Source: a virus. From it: DNA of 64,000 nucleotides. Below are positions 25,568 through 34,014 of the stretch, piece after piece. The notes under the pieces are model-generated. The model was not told the DNA's origin. It searched no databases and was given only the letters and a program-made list of their open reading frames with translations. A program made the position numbers and the translations under genes. The stretch spans positions 62,001 to 126,000 of IMG/VR virus record IMGVR_UViG_3300028581_000011; one strand, given 5' to 3'. Within the stretch, counting starts at the first letter, position 1; each line of letters begins with the position of its first letter.

Positions 25568-26518
25568 TTACCCTAACACGTCTGAGGGGGTGCCGTAGTT
25601 CGGCAGCTTCTTAGCGGGTATGCCAACGACGTCGCAGTAGAAGAACATTGAGCGTGACCTTAGGAAATATTGAGCCCACATTTCTTCGCTCAACAGGAAC
25701 GAACCCACAGGCCACGGCCCGTACAGTTCGTCAGGCCACACGCGCGGCTTGTTATTCCATTTGCCCCAGGAATTTGCGACCAGGAACACGCAGCAGGGGT
25801 AAACCTGCTTGGTGTCGTCCATGCCAATGGTGGCCATGTCATGATTCCACGACTTACCACGCACAGCCAAGCCGCGAGCATCTGAGCTGGCCTGCACGCC
25901 GAATTGCTGGCCTGAGTGGCAGGCGTAGCCAGCTGCGAACAGGGCCTTAGCTTCGGCTATATCGCCAGGTGCCACGTAGCGTCCGACATGATGCTTCTTG
26001 CACTCGGCTATCATTTCAGCCGGCATGCCTCGGAGCCAGTTGTCACATATCCATTCGTTGAGCTTAGACAAGTCAGCGAACGGGTACTTCTCACGAAACA
26101 GGAAACCGGTGTCCACTTCGAAACGTGTAGCTACAGCCGGATCCATACCCTCGCCGCGCGAGCCACGCGCACCGTACGTAGGCTCGGTGGCTCCACGTTT
26201 GTAGTATTCCTCGGCTTCACCCTTGATGTCGATTTCTACCGAGCGAGTAGTGTCTCGGCAGTTACGAGATCCGTGGCTGACACAGCTACCTCTGACCTGG
26301 GCCTCAAGTCCAAATGCTCCTGGGTCATACTTTTCACGAGACTTCCACAGTAACGCCAAGGCCTTATCACCTATGCCACGAAGATGCGGGCAGGCCGCAC
26401 CAAATGTCGTGGCCTTGCCATCGGCAAACAGCCGCTCCATCGTGGCCTTGTTGTACTGCCAACCAAGCAAGCCGCATTCGTAAGCAGACACAATGTCTTG
26501 CGGAGTCCGGAAAAGCAT
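25568..26518 (-). CDS. Papain-like (C1-type) cysteine peptidase
   Basis: The 316-aa protein shows the papain catalytic set in order. Q74 and C79 lie in EAQVRGSCVSHGSRNC (oxyanion Gln, nucleophile Cys). H226 lies in KSWNHDMATIGMDD. N249 lies in VANSWGKWNN, the hallmark NSWG motif. There is no visible signal peptide or pro-region. C1 peptidases are uncommon in phages. Possible jobs are cleavage of host envelope or cytoplasmic proteins, maturation of virion proteins, or lysis, given the membrane proteins next to it. Ribosome site GAGGTG. Confidence 0.8.
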   Translation of the reverse strand: MLFRTPQDIVSAYECGLLGWQYNKATMERLFADGKATTFGAACPHLRGIGDKALALLWKSREKYDPGAFGLEAQVRGSCVSHGSRNCRDTTRSVEIDIKGEAEEYYKRGATEPTYGARGSRGEGMDPAVATRFEVDTGFLFREKYPFADLSKLNEWICDNWLRGMPAEMIAECKKHHVGRYVAPGDIAEAKALFAAGYACHSGQQFGVQASSDARGLAVRGKSWNHDMATIGMDDTKQVYPCCVFLVANSWGKWNNKPRVWPDELYGPWPVGSFLLSEEMWAQYFLRSRSMFFYCDVVGIPAKKLPNYGTPSDVLG

Positions 26519-26526
26519 ATATCACC

Positions 26527-26994
26527 TCACTTGGCTTGCAGACAGGCCCAAGCAACTGCGTTCAAGGCACTAACCAGAGATGCCCGCAACGTAGTGCCAT
26601 CGGTACGGGGCTTATTGAGGTCAGCCACCTCTAGACCAATTTGCTGCTGCAACACTTGATCAATAGCAGCAGCAAGCCCTGGTACTTTCGGTGTCAGGAT
26701 TCCTGCAAAGCGTAGCGTTACAAAACGTGTATTGGCCTCTTTGAAGTCCCTAGTCGTTTTTATAACGCCGGCATCACGCTGCACAGTATCAGCCAAGGCA
26801 GCGTAGGCATAGCCAAGCTCGGCAGCCTGAGCATGACCTTTGAGCAACGTCGTTACAGGCTTAACCGCGTCTTGCAGACCAGCTGCCGGCGCAGTAATTA
26901 CCGATGGCGTAACCGTCTCCTGCGGCCCAATCACTCGCGGAGCCACAACCAGAACGAGCGCCAAAGCAAGTAAGATCCCTCGTAGCTTAGTCAC
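26527..26994 (-). CDS. Exported or membrane-anchored protein, 155 aa
   Basis: The start is GTG 26994, set by AAGGAGG about six bases upstream. ATG codons further upstream lie inside the neighbouring gene. A basic N-terminus (TKLR) and hydrophobic stretch (GILLALALVLVVAPRVIG) form a signal peptide or anchor. The mature part is Ala-rich and helical (LKGHAQAAELGYAYAALADTV). Function unknown. It is probably periplasmic and part of the envelope-directed group around the cysteine peptidase. Confidence 0.65.
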   Translation of the reverse strand: MTKLRGILLALALVLVVAPRVIGPQETVTPSVITAPAAGLQDAVKPVTTLLKGHAQAAELGYAYAALADTVQRDAGVIKTTRDFKEANTRFVTLRFAGILTPKVPGLAAAIDQVLQQQIGLEVADLNKPRTDGTTLRASLVSALNAVAWACLQAK

Positions 26995-27025
26995 GGCAAA
27001 CCTCCTTGCCTGCACGGTTTGACCG

Positions 27026-27391
27026 TTATTCAGGCTTAGGAATGACAACGTCCGGAGCCTTTGTCCAATCAACGCGATAATGCGGCGGATCAGCGCCGAC
27101 AATAAGCGCAGGTAGTACGATGTATCGCAGAGCCTCTGTGGCATTAGCACAGCCCTCGACACGGGCCATGAGCGCACGGAAGCAGCGATACAGCTCGTAG
27201 TCTTCGCCCTGCAGCTTACTGACCTTTGCAGTTTCTGCCGTAGGCACGATCCACGCCTGCTGCTCAGGCGTCGCAGCTGTGCCACTGGGCTTAATCTTGA
27301 ATTTCAGCTTGCTGACTACTGCCGGAAGCCATGACGCAACCAGCAACACAACAACAGCTGCCGCTAACCAATCAGTCAGACTTAGATTCAT
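27026..27391 (-). CDS. Small anchored protein, 121 aa
   Basis: ATG 27391 follows AGGGGTGG and overlaps the end of the upstream gene by 20 bases. An N-terminal membrane segment (WLAAAVVVLLVASWLPAVV, about residues 8-26) is followed by a basic stretch and a soluble domain of about 85 residues. No recognised family. The gene order (anchored protein, then exported protein, then peptidase) suggests a common envelope role. Confidence 0.65.
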   Translation of the reverse strand: MNLSLTDWLAAAVVVLLVASWLPAVVSKLKFKIKPSGTAATPEQQAWIVPTAETAKVSKLQGEDYELYRCFRALMARVEGCANATEALRYIVLPALIVGADPPHYRVDWTKAPDVVIPKPE

Positions 27392-27749
27392 CTGGCCACC
27401 CCTCAGTGTTGAATTTGGTGACAAGCTTGTCGATCAGTCGACCTGCAACAGACAACATCGTCTGTTTGATCATCGGGTCGATGACCGAAGTTTCCAGGTA
27501 GGCGGGCACCAATGGGATATCGAGAGGCTCAATGACCTCGTCGTAGAACTTCTCGAGCGTGGCGAGGACAAGCTCTTTCTTGATACGGCCAATGACTTCC
27601 CACTGCTGCGCAATGAGAACGGCCTTCTCGACCAGCTTGCAGAAGGTATCCCAGATATGCCCGATGGCAATCTCGCCGGTCAGCTGGCCTTGAGCGTTGG
27701 TCAAAGCACCTTGTAGCTGTTCGGCGATTTTGGTGTAGAGCTGACTCAT
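27372..27749 (-). CDS. Hypothetical helical protein, 125 aa
   Basis: Start at ATG 27749 after GGGAG. The first part is helical (MSQLYTKIAEQLQGALTNAQ) and the remainder is amphipathic. No signal peptide is seen. It is the first gene after a strong sigma-70-like promoter (27800-27829) and so probably the leader of the envelope/lysis unit that runs down to 24.4 kb. No family recognised. Confidence 0.7.
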   Translation of the reverse strand: MSQLYTKIAEQLQGALTNAQGQLTGEIAIGHIWDTFCKLVEKAVLIAQQWEVIGRIKKELVLATLEKFYDEVIEPLDIPLVPAYLETSVIDPMIKQTMLSVAGRLIDKLVTKFNTEGWPDESKSD

Positions 27750-27799
27750 CTCTGTGTTCTCCCTCAAAAGTCAAGTCATTGCATGCAATCACTGCTTGT

Positions 27800-27829
27800 A
27801 TTGTACTTTTGAGTTACAGTCAGCGTCAA
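27800..27829 (-). promoter_or_regulatory. Sigma-70-like promoter
   Basis: Minus strand reads TTGACG, 18 bases, TACAAT. It lies just after a terminator hairpin and about 50 bases before the start of the 125-aa gene. It matches the host vegetative consensus well enough to be used early or throughout infection. Confidence 0.6.
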
Positions 27830-27830
27830 C

Positions 27831-27862
27831 AGAAACGGCCAGGGGGAAAAACCCCTGGCCGT
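27831..27862 (-). terminator. Rho-independent-like terminator
   Basis: An 11-bp GC-rich stem (27835-27845 with 27852-27862) around a short loop is followed on the minus strand by TTCT. It ends the unit containing the exported Cys-containing protein. Confidence 0.7.
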
Positions 27863-27890
27863 CGCTGCCACATCCAACCACACTCCCACA

Positions 27891-28193
27891 CTACCGGCAG
27901 CAGCGCGTCCTGCGCTCGTGCCGGGCACATCCACGCTTCACAACATGAACAATGGCCGCGCCAGTCCTGCCAACCACCTTGGCGGTTTTGACGCACAGCT
28001 CACGGCTCTCAGCCTTGATTTTGGCTACGACCGGGGCCCGACAAGCCGCAGCAGGCTCAGCCTGGGCTGCCTCCGGTGCGACAAGCCTGCAGCCGTTGGG
28101 CCCACAGACCTTGCCAGGAGCCATCGCATGGCTGTCAGTAACGAAGCTCAAAGCCAGCGACAGCAGCACAACAAGCAGTAACAGATACTTCAT
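27891..28193 (-). CDS. Exported Cys-containing basic protein, 100 aa
   Basis: A clear signal peptide (MKYLLLLVVLLSLALSFVTDSHA, predicted cut near residue 23) is followed by a mature chain of about 77 residues. That chain has a CGPNGC motif, more cysteines and a basic C-terminal end (KRGCARHERRTRCCR). This looks like a small secreted or periplasmic protein held by disulfides. It has its own unit: palindrome upstream (28212-28229), GAGGAGG ribosome site, terminator downstream. Function unknown. An effect on the host envelope is plausible. Confidence 0.7.
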   Translation of the reverse strand: MKYLLLLVVLLSLALSFVTDSHAMAPGKVCGPNGCRLVAPEAAQAEPAAACRAPVVAKIKAESRELCVKTAKVVGRTGAAIVHVVKRGCARHERRTRCCR

Positions 28194-28211
28194 CGGTTTT
28201 CCTCCTCGAAT

Positions 28212-28229
28212 GTAATTAGCGCTAATTAC
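28212..28229. promoter_or_regulatory. Palindrome, copy 2 (18 bp)
   Basis: The core TAATTAGCGCTAATTA plus one base pair on each side, immediately upstream of the exported Cys-containing protein and just after the J-like baseplate gene. The outer flanks of the 26-bp form are not conserved here. A second short palindrome (GAGCGCTC) adjoins it. Confidence 0.75.
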
Positions 28230-28235
28230 GAGCGC

Positions 28236-29897
28236 TCAAACTTCAATCATATTAGCCGTACGGACAGAAATTGCAATATCGTCTTCGCTGATGAACAGGG
28301 CAATGGTCCGACCACTGGACATATTGTCGTCGTCGGCAGGCAATTCCAGCACATCCGTAGTGGCCGTGTACTGCAGTTCTCCGTTAGGCTTACGAATCAC
28401 TGCCAATAGCTCTAGCGCCCGAACATGGGCTGGAGAGGACAGATAGGCGTGTATGACATCGGTCAGAGCCGATGTAGACAGCACATTGGTGAAACCAAGG
28501 TTGTGGATGTATGCCGCCAGATCGCTACGGATCGCTGCAACGTCTGGCGTTGTTTGCCCTGGCGACAGTTCTATGGTGAACGACATGTGCAGGAAGCACG
28601 GTATCGGGGCTTTGATCAATATGTCGCCAGCGCCATTCAAAAAGCTGCGACGTGAAGCCCAATCCTGAATGGCAGCAATATCCGGCATACGCTCCACAGT
28701 TACATCGTAGTCCTGCGTCGACACGTATGGCGTTAGTGACGCTGTCGGTGTGGTCGAATCAACGAACTGGATAACGGCGGTCTGGAATCGACTGTACGTT
28801 GACTCTAGGGCTGTAGCAATGTCGGGAAGTAACCCACCGGATTCAAGTGCGCTTATATCAGTGCCGCGCACGTCGCTGTAGACTGCGAACGTACCGCTAT
28901 CTGTGCTGCCAGAAGCCACAATACGTGAGGCATAGTAGAAGCCTGGGGCCTCTTCACGATCAATCGAAAACTGCCACAGGCCGCCGCTTCCGTCGCTAGC
29001 ACGTCCAACATATGTGGCTGTCTTGGCTAGCATAGTGCTGAGTGGTCGGATACGTGTACGTACGTACCAGTCTGTGCAGCCACCAACAGAGCACGGCATA
29101 AGGCTATGCTGATCTCGCAGCATTCCAGCATCGCCCATTCCAAGTATCGAGTCCGACAGTATCTGCGGAAAGGCAGAAGCATCCCTGATCGCGGCACTCA
29201 TATGGGCGCGACCACCACAGGTCTTAACTGTCAGACCATCGGACAGTCGAGCGATAAGATCCGTATTGGTCTCCTCGTCGCGGCCATCAGAAAAGTCTGA
29301 AGTGACGTAGGCTTTGACAAAGTACGACGGCTGCGGAATGACACTCAACTCAGTGCCACGCAACAGCATGTAGCTACTGCCGACTGAGGCAGCCACAAGC
29401 TCAATAGTAAAGCTGTAGTTGCCGTCACTCAACTCCTGCAACACGCGGTCCTGATCAGACACAACATTATCAACAGATGTGCGCGCAGAGAAACTAGCGG
29501 CAGTGGTAAACTGCAGACCATTGGCCTCAAAGAGCGTACCCGCCGCTATTGTTACTGGCTGCAATGCATTGAGCTGAATGGTGACTGTGCCGCCAGCGAA
29601 GCTACCTGCACTTCTTACAACGCCGTGGTTGTAGAGTACGGCATCCACCAGATCGTCTGAGACGAGTGAAGGATTCTCCACCAGGCGTTGCAGGCTCAGA
29701 GCATCAGACATGTTTGTCAGCTCGGTCTGGTGCTTAGCTGCAAACATAGCCCCAGGAACCAGTAGAAGGCTGCGCAATACGCCTGACCGTAGATCCAGAC
29801 TAGGATTGTATTCAGCCAGTAGCGCTGTCAGCAATTCAAGCTGCTGCTCAACTAGCGTAGGATCAAGATCAGAAAAGCTGGCAACATCAGTACCCAT
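28236..29897 (-). CDS. Baseplate J-like protein
   Basis: This 553-aa protein fits the baseplate wedge family of phage Mu gp47 and P2 gpJ. It has an N-terminal helical part (LLTALLAEYNPSLDLRSGV, LRSLLLVPGAMFAAKHQTE) and a characteristic beta segment, GGTVTIQLNA...TIAAGTLFEANGLQFTT, near residues 105-135. A wedge built of such subunits surrounds the hub and triggers sheath contraction. It is next to a gp25-like gene, the normal neighbour of J proteins. Start ATG follows GAGGT. Confidence 0.8.
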   Translation of the reverse strand: MGTDVASFSDLDPTLVEQQLELLTALLAEYNPSLDLRSGVLRSLLLVPGAMFAAKHQTELTNMSDALSLQRLVENPSLVSDDLVDAVLYNHGVVRSAGSFAGGTVTIQLNALQPVTIAAGTLFEANGLQFTTAASFSARTSVDNVVSDQDRVLQELSDGNYSFTIELVAASVGSSYMLLRGTELSVIPQPSYFVKAYVTSDFSDGRDEETNTDLIARLSDGLTVKTCGGRAHMSAAIRDASAFPQILSDSILGMGDAGMLRDQHSLMPCSVGGCTDWYVRTRIRPLSTMLAKTATYVGRASDGSGGLWQFSIDREEAPGFYYASRIVASGSTDSGTFAVYSDVRGTDISALESGGLLPDIATALESTYSRFQTAVIQFVDSTTPTASLTPYVSTQDYDVTVERMPDIAAIQDWASRRSFLNGAGDILIKAPIPCFLHMSFTIELSPGQTTPDVAAIRSDLAAYIHNLGFTNVLSTSALTDVIHAYLSSPAHVRALELLAVIRKPNGELQYTATTDVLELPADDDNMSSGRTIALFISEDDIAISVRTANMIEV

Positions 29898-29906
29898 GGC
29901 TTTACC

Positions 29907-30377
29907 TCAAACCGTAACCGGAATAGGCAGTAGAATTCGTTGATCGCTGCCGGCTTTACTAATGAGCCGAATCACAATGATCAGTCGACCGTGCTGTAGC
30001 GTTGTTGATAGAAGTTCAGCAGATTCGAAGCATTCGTCAGCAGGATCGGTGTCGGTCTCTTCTTTTTGAAACAGTATAGCTATGTCTGATACGGCTGCAG
30101 CAAACGCCGTTTCAACGTCACCTTCTGTTTGCAGATAGCCGCCTTCAGCCTCAGTCATGAAGTACGAGCCATCCTGCATATCGAATGGGCAGGAGCCACG
30201 CTTCTGAAACAAGCGGATCAGAAACTTCTGCGCCAGCTTTTGAGGCCCAGCACAGATCTTGCCAGAGTTGCCTTGGCTAGCCAACGTCATCACCAACGGA
30301 GTTTCGCCGTACGGTTTGACGTCATCAAAGGCAAACAGGTCCACAGTCCTGCCGGCATAGTCTGCTATTGTTGTCAT
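29907..30377 (-). CDS. gp25-like baseplate wedge protein
   Basis: 156 aa. The middle segment (KLAQKFLIRLFQKRGSCPF...GSYF) has the spacing of the gp25/W family, in which 'L...L...RG' is followed by a Gly-aromatic end. That family forms the inner baseplate with J. The N- and C-terminal parts (IVIRLISKAGSDQRILLPIPV) are strand-rich as expected. It lies directly upstream of the J-like gene. Assignment rests on pattern and position. Confidence 0.6.
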   Translation of the reverse strand: MTTIADYAGRTVDLFAFDDVKPYGETPLVMTLASQGNSGKICAGPQKLAQKFLIRLFQKRGSCPFDMQDGSYFMTEAEGGYLQTEGDVETAFAAAVSDIAILFQKEETDTDPADECFESAELLSTTLQHGRLIIVIRLISKAGSDQRILLPIPVTV

Positions 30378-30817
30378 TCAGAGCTATCCTTGTTAGCTTT
30401 CTCAATACGCTCTAGATAGCCTCGCAGCAGCATCTGGATAGGCCCGCCACTATTACCATGACCTGCGGCCCGCCCTGCTGACATAGCCATACAGCGACAG
30501 AAGGAACTGTGTCGCAATCTATAGGCTCGCTCCAGCACAGCTATGAAGTCGTGTTGAAGCTGTACAAGTGCATAATCTCCATCCACACCGATGCTGGACT
30601 TACTCTCCAGAATAGACGCCATATCCTGCACTAGCGCGGTTCTGTCGAAGCTGTCGCTAAGCGACTCCCAGTCCTGCAGATCCGGGGCCTCCCCAGGCGG
30701 AACATACCAATCCGACTGACCATTATTGGTCGTCTCTTTACCAAAGGCAGTAGACCATTCGCATAAACGGTCTATCTGCTTCAGAAATTCATCTCGCAGT
30801 TTGCCTTTGGCCGTCAT
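30374..30817 (-). CDS. Hypothetical baseplate-associated protein, 147 aa
   Basis: Mixed helical protein with an acidic first half and a C-terminal helix. Residues 113-130 (AAGHGNSGGPIQMLLRGYL) include a Gly-rich turn. It overlaps its neighbours on both sides by four bases (ATGA junctions), so it is strictly co-translated with the sigma-like gene and the gp25-like gene. No family recognised. Possibly a small assembly protein. Confidence 0.65.
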   Translation of the reverse strand: MTAKGKLRDEFLKQIDRLCEWSTAFGKETTNNGQSDWYVPPGEAPDLQDWESLSDSFDRTALVQDMASILESKSSIGVDGDYALVQLQHDFIAVLERAYRLRHSSFCRCMAMSAGRAAGHGNSGGPIQMLLRGYLERIEKANKDSSE

Positions 30818-31557
30818 TGGAATAGTCCAAGCTGTTCTTGTTGATCTAGCATGGCCTGAATCTTAGCACGCCGCTGACTAATAGCGCCAGGAGACAGCTT
30901 AAGCTTAGTTGCAATCTGTTGTGTAGATAGCGGCCTATGCCCGTACATACCTAGCGAGTGTTCCAGTATCAGTTTGTCTTGATCCGGCAGGCTGGAATAC
31001 ACAGCTTCCAACCAAGGCTGGTCGCTGCTGGCTATAGTGGGCGAATGACCAGCTCCGCTTCCGGACTCATCGCGCTCTATGAAGTACCCCTCAGACACCG
31101 GAGGCTTGTACTGTCTTACACGAGCAATACGGGCAACAGACAAGCCGGTACTGTCAGCTAGTTCTTCGGTAGTAGGGTCGCGACCATACCTGTCACGAAG
31201 ATCATTCTCTGCAGAGCTCAGATGGGCCTGATCTAGAGACACACGCTCAGGTGTTCGAATTATCTGCTGCTGTTCTCTAGACACTCGACGCAGGCCTTGC
31301 AGCGAATTGATAACAAACGTGCTCAGCTTAGACTCGGCAGGATCGTATCGTTGCAGTGACTGCAGAAGGATGCGCTTTGCGTGGCCTTGTATGGTCGGCC
31401 CGGCGTCTGATCCGACATGGGCCTGTATGCCCTTATCAATACTAGGCTGTATGGCCCGCAGCATTCTATTGGCGCTCTCAGGCGTCGGCATTTTACGCCA
31501 CTCAGAGAACTCAGCCGGCGTATCGGTCTTTGTGCTGAACTGCTGTCTAGTAGGCAT
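30814..31557 (-). CDS. Sigma-70-family RNA polymerase factor
   Basis: Start ATG 31557 follows GGAGG at ten bases. The 247-aa chain shows sigma region 2 (SLQRYDPAESKLSTFVINSL then LRRVSREQQQIIRTPE, about residues 72-106). It also has region 3-like sequence (RDRYGRDPTTEELADSTGLS, about 120-139) and region 4 (LPDQDKLILE, PLSTQQIATKLKLSPGAISQ, about 190-235). The aspartate-rich region 1.1 is absent. Phage-encoded sigma factors (such as T4 gp55) direct late transcription. Its position inside the baseplate operon is unusual. The palindromic sites or ACTAGCC leaders could be linked to it, but nothing proves that. Confidence 0.85.
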   Translation of the reverse strand: MPTRQQFSTKTDTPAEFSEWRKMPTPESANRMLRAIQPSIDKGIQAHVGSDAGPTIQGHAKRILLQSLQRYDPAESKLSTFVINSLQGLRRVSREQQQIIRTPERVSLDQAHLSSAENDLRDRYGRDPTTEELADSTGLSVARIARVRQYKPPVSEGYFIERDESGSGAGHSPTIASSDQPWLEAVYSSLPDQDKLILEHSLGMYGHRPLSTQQIATKLKLSPGAISQRRAKIQAMLDQQEQLGLFQ

Positions 31558-31561
31558 GAGC

Positions 31562-33214
31562 CTAGCCTCCAAAATGATACGCATCGACAAGCGGAGCACC
31601 TACAAAGGCTGACTTGTACAGCGGGTGGTCTGCTGTTGATGTTCTATCACTACTATTCTCGTCAATTGTGCGAAGCTGTGATAGCTGCATTGTTGTTCCG
31701 GCATACAGCGGCGCTGCATTGATCTGTGTAGAGACACGAGCCACGGTGCCAATAAGATCACCCGCAAGCACGTCGGATTCACCGATATGCACGTCACCAG
31801 TATTCTCTACTTTTATGTTGGATCCAGGCGCTATGTCGAATCGCAGCTTACCCTGCACTATGCCAGACCTGCCACGCAATGCCTCTTCAACATAGATAGC
31901 TTTTGCCAATTTCTCGTACAGCTCAGGCAATGACTTATAGATCTCTGCGGCTGTAATACCGTCGTCATTTCCGGTTGTTGACTGTCGTGCACTTGCAGGT
32001 GTTGTGGCTGTAGCGATGGTGACATCGCCAAAGCCTACTGTTCGTCTGAAGTCACTCGTATACCCTGGTGCTGTGCCCATCCAAGACGGAACACGTTTGA
32101 CCAGCAGCATTCCTTTGGCGGCAGGGTCAGGGCAGTAACACCCGCCGTCGTCCCAGGCAATCTCGTGAAATGCACCTGTGTCGTCGGTAGTCGGCGATAT
32201 GAGCTGCACGCCGCGAACAGGTCGATTTATCATCCCCGATATCTTGATATCGTCTACATCACGAGAATATATCTGTTTGTCGAATAGCTTTCGCATACCG
32301 GCAAGTCTAGGCACGATCATGACTGTACTAGCGCGTGGCACGACTGACAGCATGAAAGCCGGGCATATGTTGTTGATCAACACATCCCATAGCGTAGTGC
32401 TCCACATGGACTGCACTGTCATGCTCTTTATGGCACCGCCAATGGCCTCTGCCAGCGGCATACGCGAGTTACCAACAGCCAAAGCTGCTGGCACATGCCA
32501 TTTGCTTTTCTTTACGCTGCCGGCATCACCCTCTATATGATCCAACGCAGCCAACGACTGTGAGTTCTTCTTCTCAGTGCCAAAGCAACCACTGTCACCG
32601 CTGGTGCCAAGCTGCAAGATGTCGAAGTTGGCAACTGATCTAAAGAATGGAGCCAGGCACTTACCCCACAGGTCGTCCTGTATGTTATCTTCCGAGAACA
32701 CCTCGGCATCACCGGCAATACTGAGCAACGTCATCTGGTTGGCCTTCAGAGAGGCCATTGTCGCTATGCCGCCAGCGAACCCTGCACTAAACCTATAGTT
32801 GAAGGGATTACTGGGATGACTCTGATTGCTGAACACAGATGAGAATGCCAGGTTGGACAACCAATGGATCACAGGTATCTGTAGCTGGATCTCTCCATGC
32901 CGTTTGTGAAACATTGCGCCAGTCATGTAGCCTTCAAACAATGTTTGTCGACCGGCATCTGACCAATCATCACTGCTGCCAGGCTCCCAGGGACCTTCAG
33001 CCTGCATACGAATAATAACAGGCAGCATGAAGCCAAACTTACCTGAATGCACTTTCGAAGCTACGGTGGATCTTATGTCTCGACCAACGGCTAATGACAC
33101 TGCAGCTTCAGGTACCGCATTGAGCCCGTAGTGCATCGCTACATTGCTGCAGGTGTACTCGGTACCGCCTATAGACACTGTAGTTTTGAGCTTAACCCTG
33201 TTAGATCTAGCCAT
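31562..33214 (-). CDS. Baseplate hub-like protein, 550 aa
   Basis: ATG 33214 overlaps the stop of the upstream gene (TAATG) and follows AGAGGG. The N-terminal part is strand-rich (VKLKTTVSIGGTEYTCSNV), and a beta-rich middle is followed by a C-terminal segment that begins near DVHIGESDVLAGDLIGTV. Size and order (tape measure, tube-like protein, this, gp25, J) match hub proteins of the gp27/gpD type, which cap the tube and hold the spike. No catalytic motif is seen. Assignment is from synteny. Confidence 0.6.
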   Translation of the reverse strand: MARSNRVKLKTTVSIGGTEYTCSNVAMHYGLNAVPEAAVSLAVGRDIRSTVASKVHSGKFGFMLPVIIRMQAEGPWEPGSSDDWSDAGRQTLFEGYMTGAMFHKRHGEIQLQIPVIHWLSNLAFSSVFSNQSHPSNPFNYRFSAGFAGGIATMASLKANQMTLLSIAGDAEVFSEDNIQDDLWGKCLAPFFRSVANFDILQLGTSGDSGCFGTEKKNSQSLAALDHIEGDAGSVKKSKWHVPAALAVGNSRMPLAEAIGGAIKSMTVQSMWSTTLWDVLINNICPAFMLSVVPRASTVMIVPRLAGMRKLFDKQIYSRDVDDIKISGMINRPVRGVQLISPTTDDTGAFHEIAWDDGGCYCPDPAAKGMLLVKRVPSWMGTAPGYTSDFRRTVGFGDVTIATATTPASARQSTTGNDDGITAAEIYKSLPELYEKLAKAIYVEEALRGRSGIVQGKLRFDIAPGSNIKVENTGDVHIGESDVLAGDLIGTVARVSTQINAAPLYAGTTMQLSQLRTIDENSSDRTSTADHPLYKSAFVGAPLVDAYHFGG

Positions 33215-34005
33215 TAGTGAGCCCTCTGATAGAGCGCCCACAGGCGATACAACAGTGCTAACAAGAAGCCGCTGAATCGATACGGAAATTCAGCATGACT
33301 TGTCCACAGCTGATAGAAAGTTCTATACGGCTCGGACTTAATGTCATTGTCTGCTAGGCCGAATAGCGGCATTGTCATGTTACTGCCCACGGACTGCAGC
33401 TGTGCAGCAATATCACCCAATGATCGTGTCGGCTTGGCGTACGCCTCAACACGCCATGAATCCCCAGGGTCTGCACTAAACACCGCACGAAGTTCATCGC
33501 CGGATATGTCAAATACAGAGCTAAGGTCATCAGTGTAGCTGTAATCATAAGTGACGCTTGCGATAGGGGCCGTCTGTCTGGATACGGCTACTCGCGACTC
33601 GTCTATAACGCTGACCAACCAACGATGATAAATGCCTATGTCGTCAGCGGCAGGCATACTGCCCAGCAGTGTCAACGTACCAGTGCCTTCTCTGGCTGCC
33701 ACGTATGTGCCAAACAGACCGGCAAAATCTGAATCAGCTAGCCCAGGTGAATATGTGAACCTGTGATCGAGATCGGTCACATACTCCACAAACTCTGTCG
33801 AGTGTAACACGGTCAAAAGCTGTCGTACCCGATAGAACTTCAGCATGTCGTCAGGTCTGGGGCCGTACAAATAGCCAAAGATTGACGATATGTAGCTAGG
33901 CAACACAAGCGGCTGGAAGTCCGGCGGCATATACTCTTCGCCAGGACGGCCAGTAGCTTTCTGCGAAGGCATATTGAGCAGAAGTTGTCGTGCTACATTT
34001 ATCAT
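33214..34005 (-). CDS. Predicted baseplate/tail protein, 263 aa
   Basis: A compact alpha/beta protein with a helical, aromatic-rich C-terminus (FSGFLLALLYRLWALYQRAH). That end could be amphipathic and packing, not membrane-spanning. Between the tube-like protein and the hub-like protein, it probably belongs to the tail-tube/baseplate junction. No family recognised. Its stop overlaps the start of the hub-like gene. Confidence 0.65.
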   Translation of the reverse strand: MINVARQLLLNMPSQKATGRPGEEYMPPDFQPLVLPSYISSIFGYLYGPRPDDMLKFYRVRQLLTVLHSTEFVEYVTDLDHRFTYSPGLADSDFAGLFGTYVAAREGTGTLTLLGSMPAADDIGIYHRWLVSVIDESRVAVSRQTAPIASVTYDYSYTDDLSSVFDISGDELRAVFSADPGDSWRVEAYAKPTRSLGDIAAQLQSVGSNMTMPLFGLADNDIKSEPYRTFYQLWTSHAEFPYRFSGFLLALLYRLWALYQRAH

Positions 34006-34014
34006 CGGGCTATC

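Noticed and set aside
28212-28229. Palindrome as a terminator
   Set aside because: There is no loop or T-run in any of the copies, so an operator-like site fits better.
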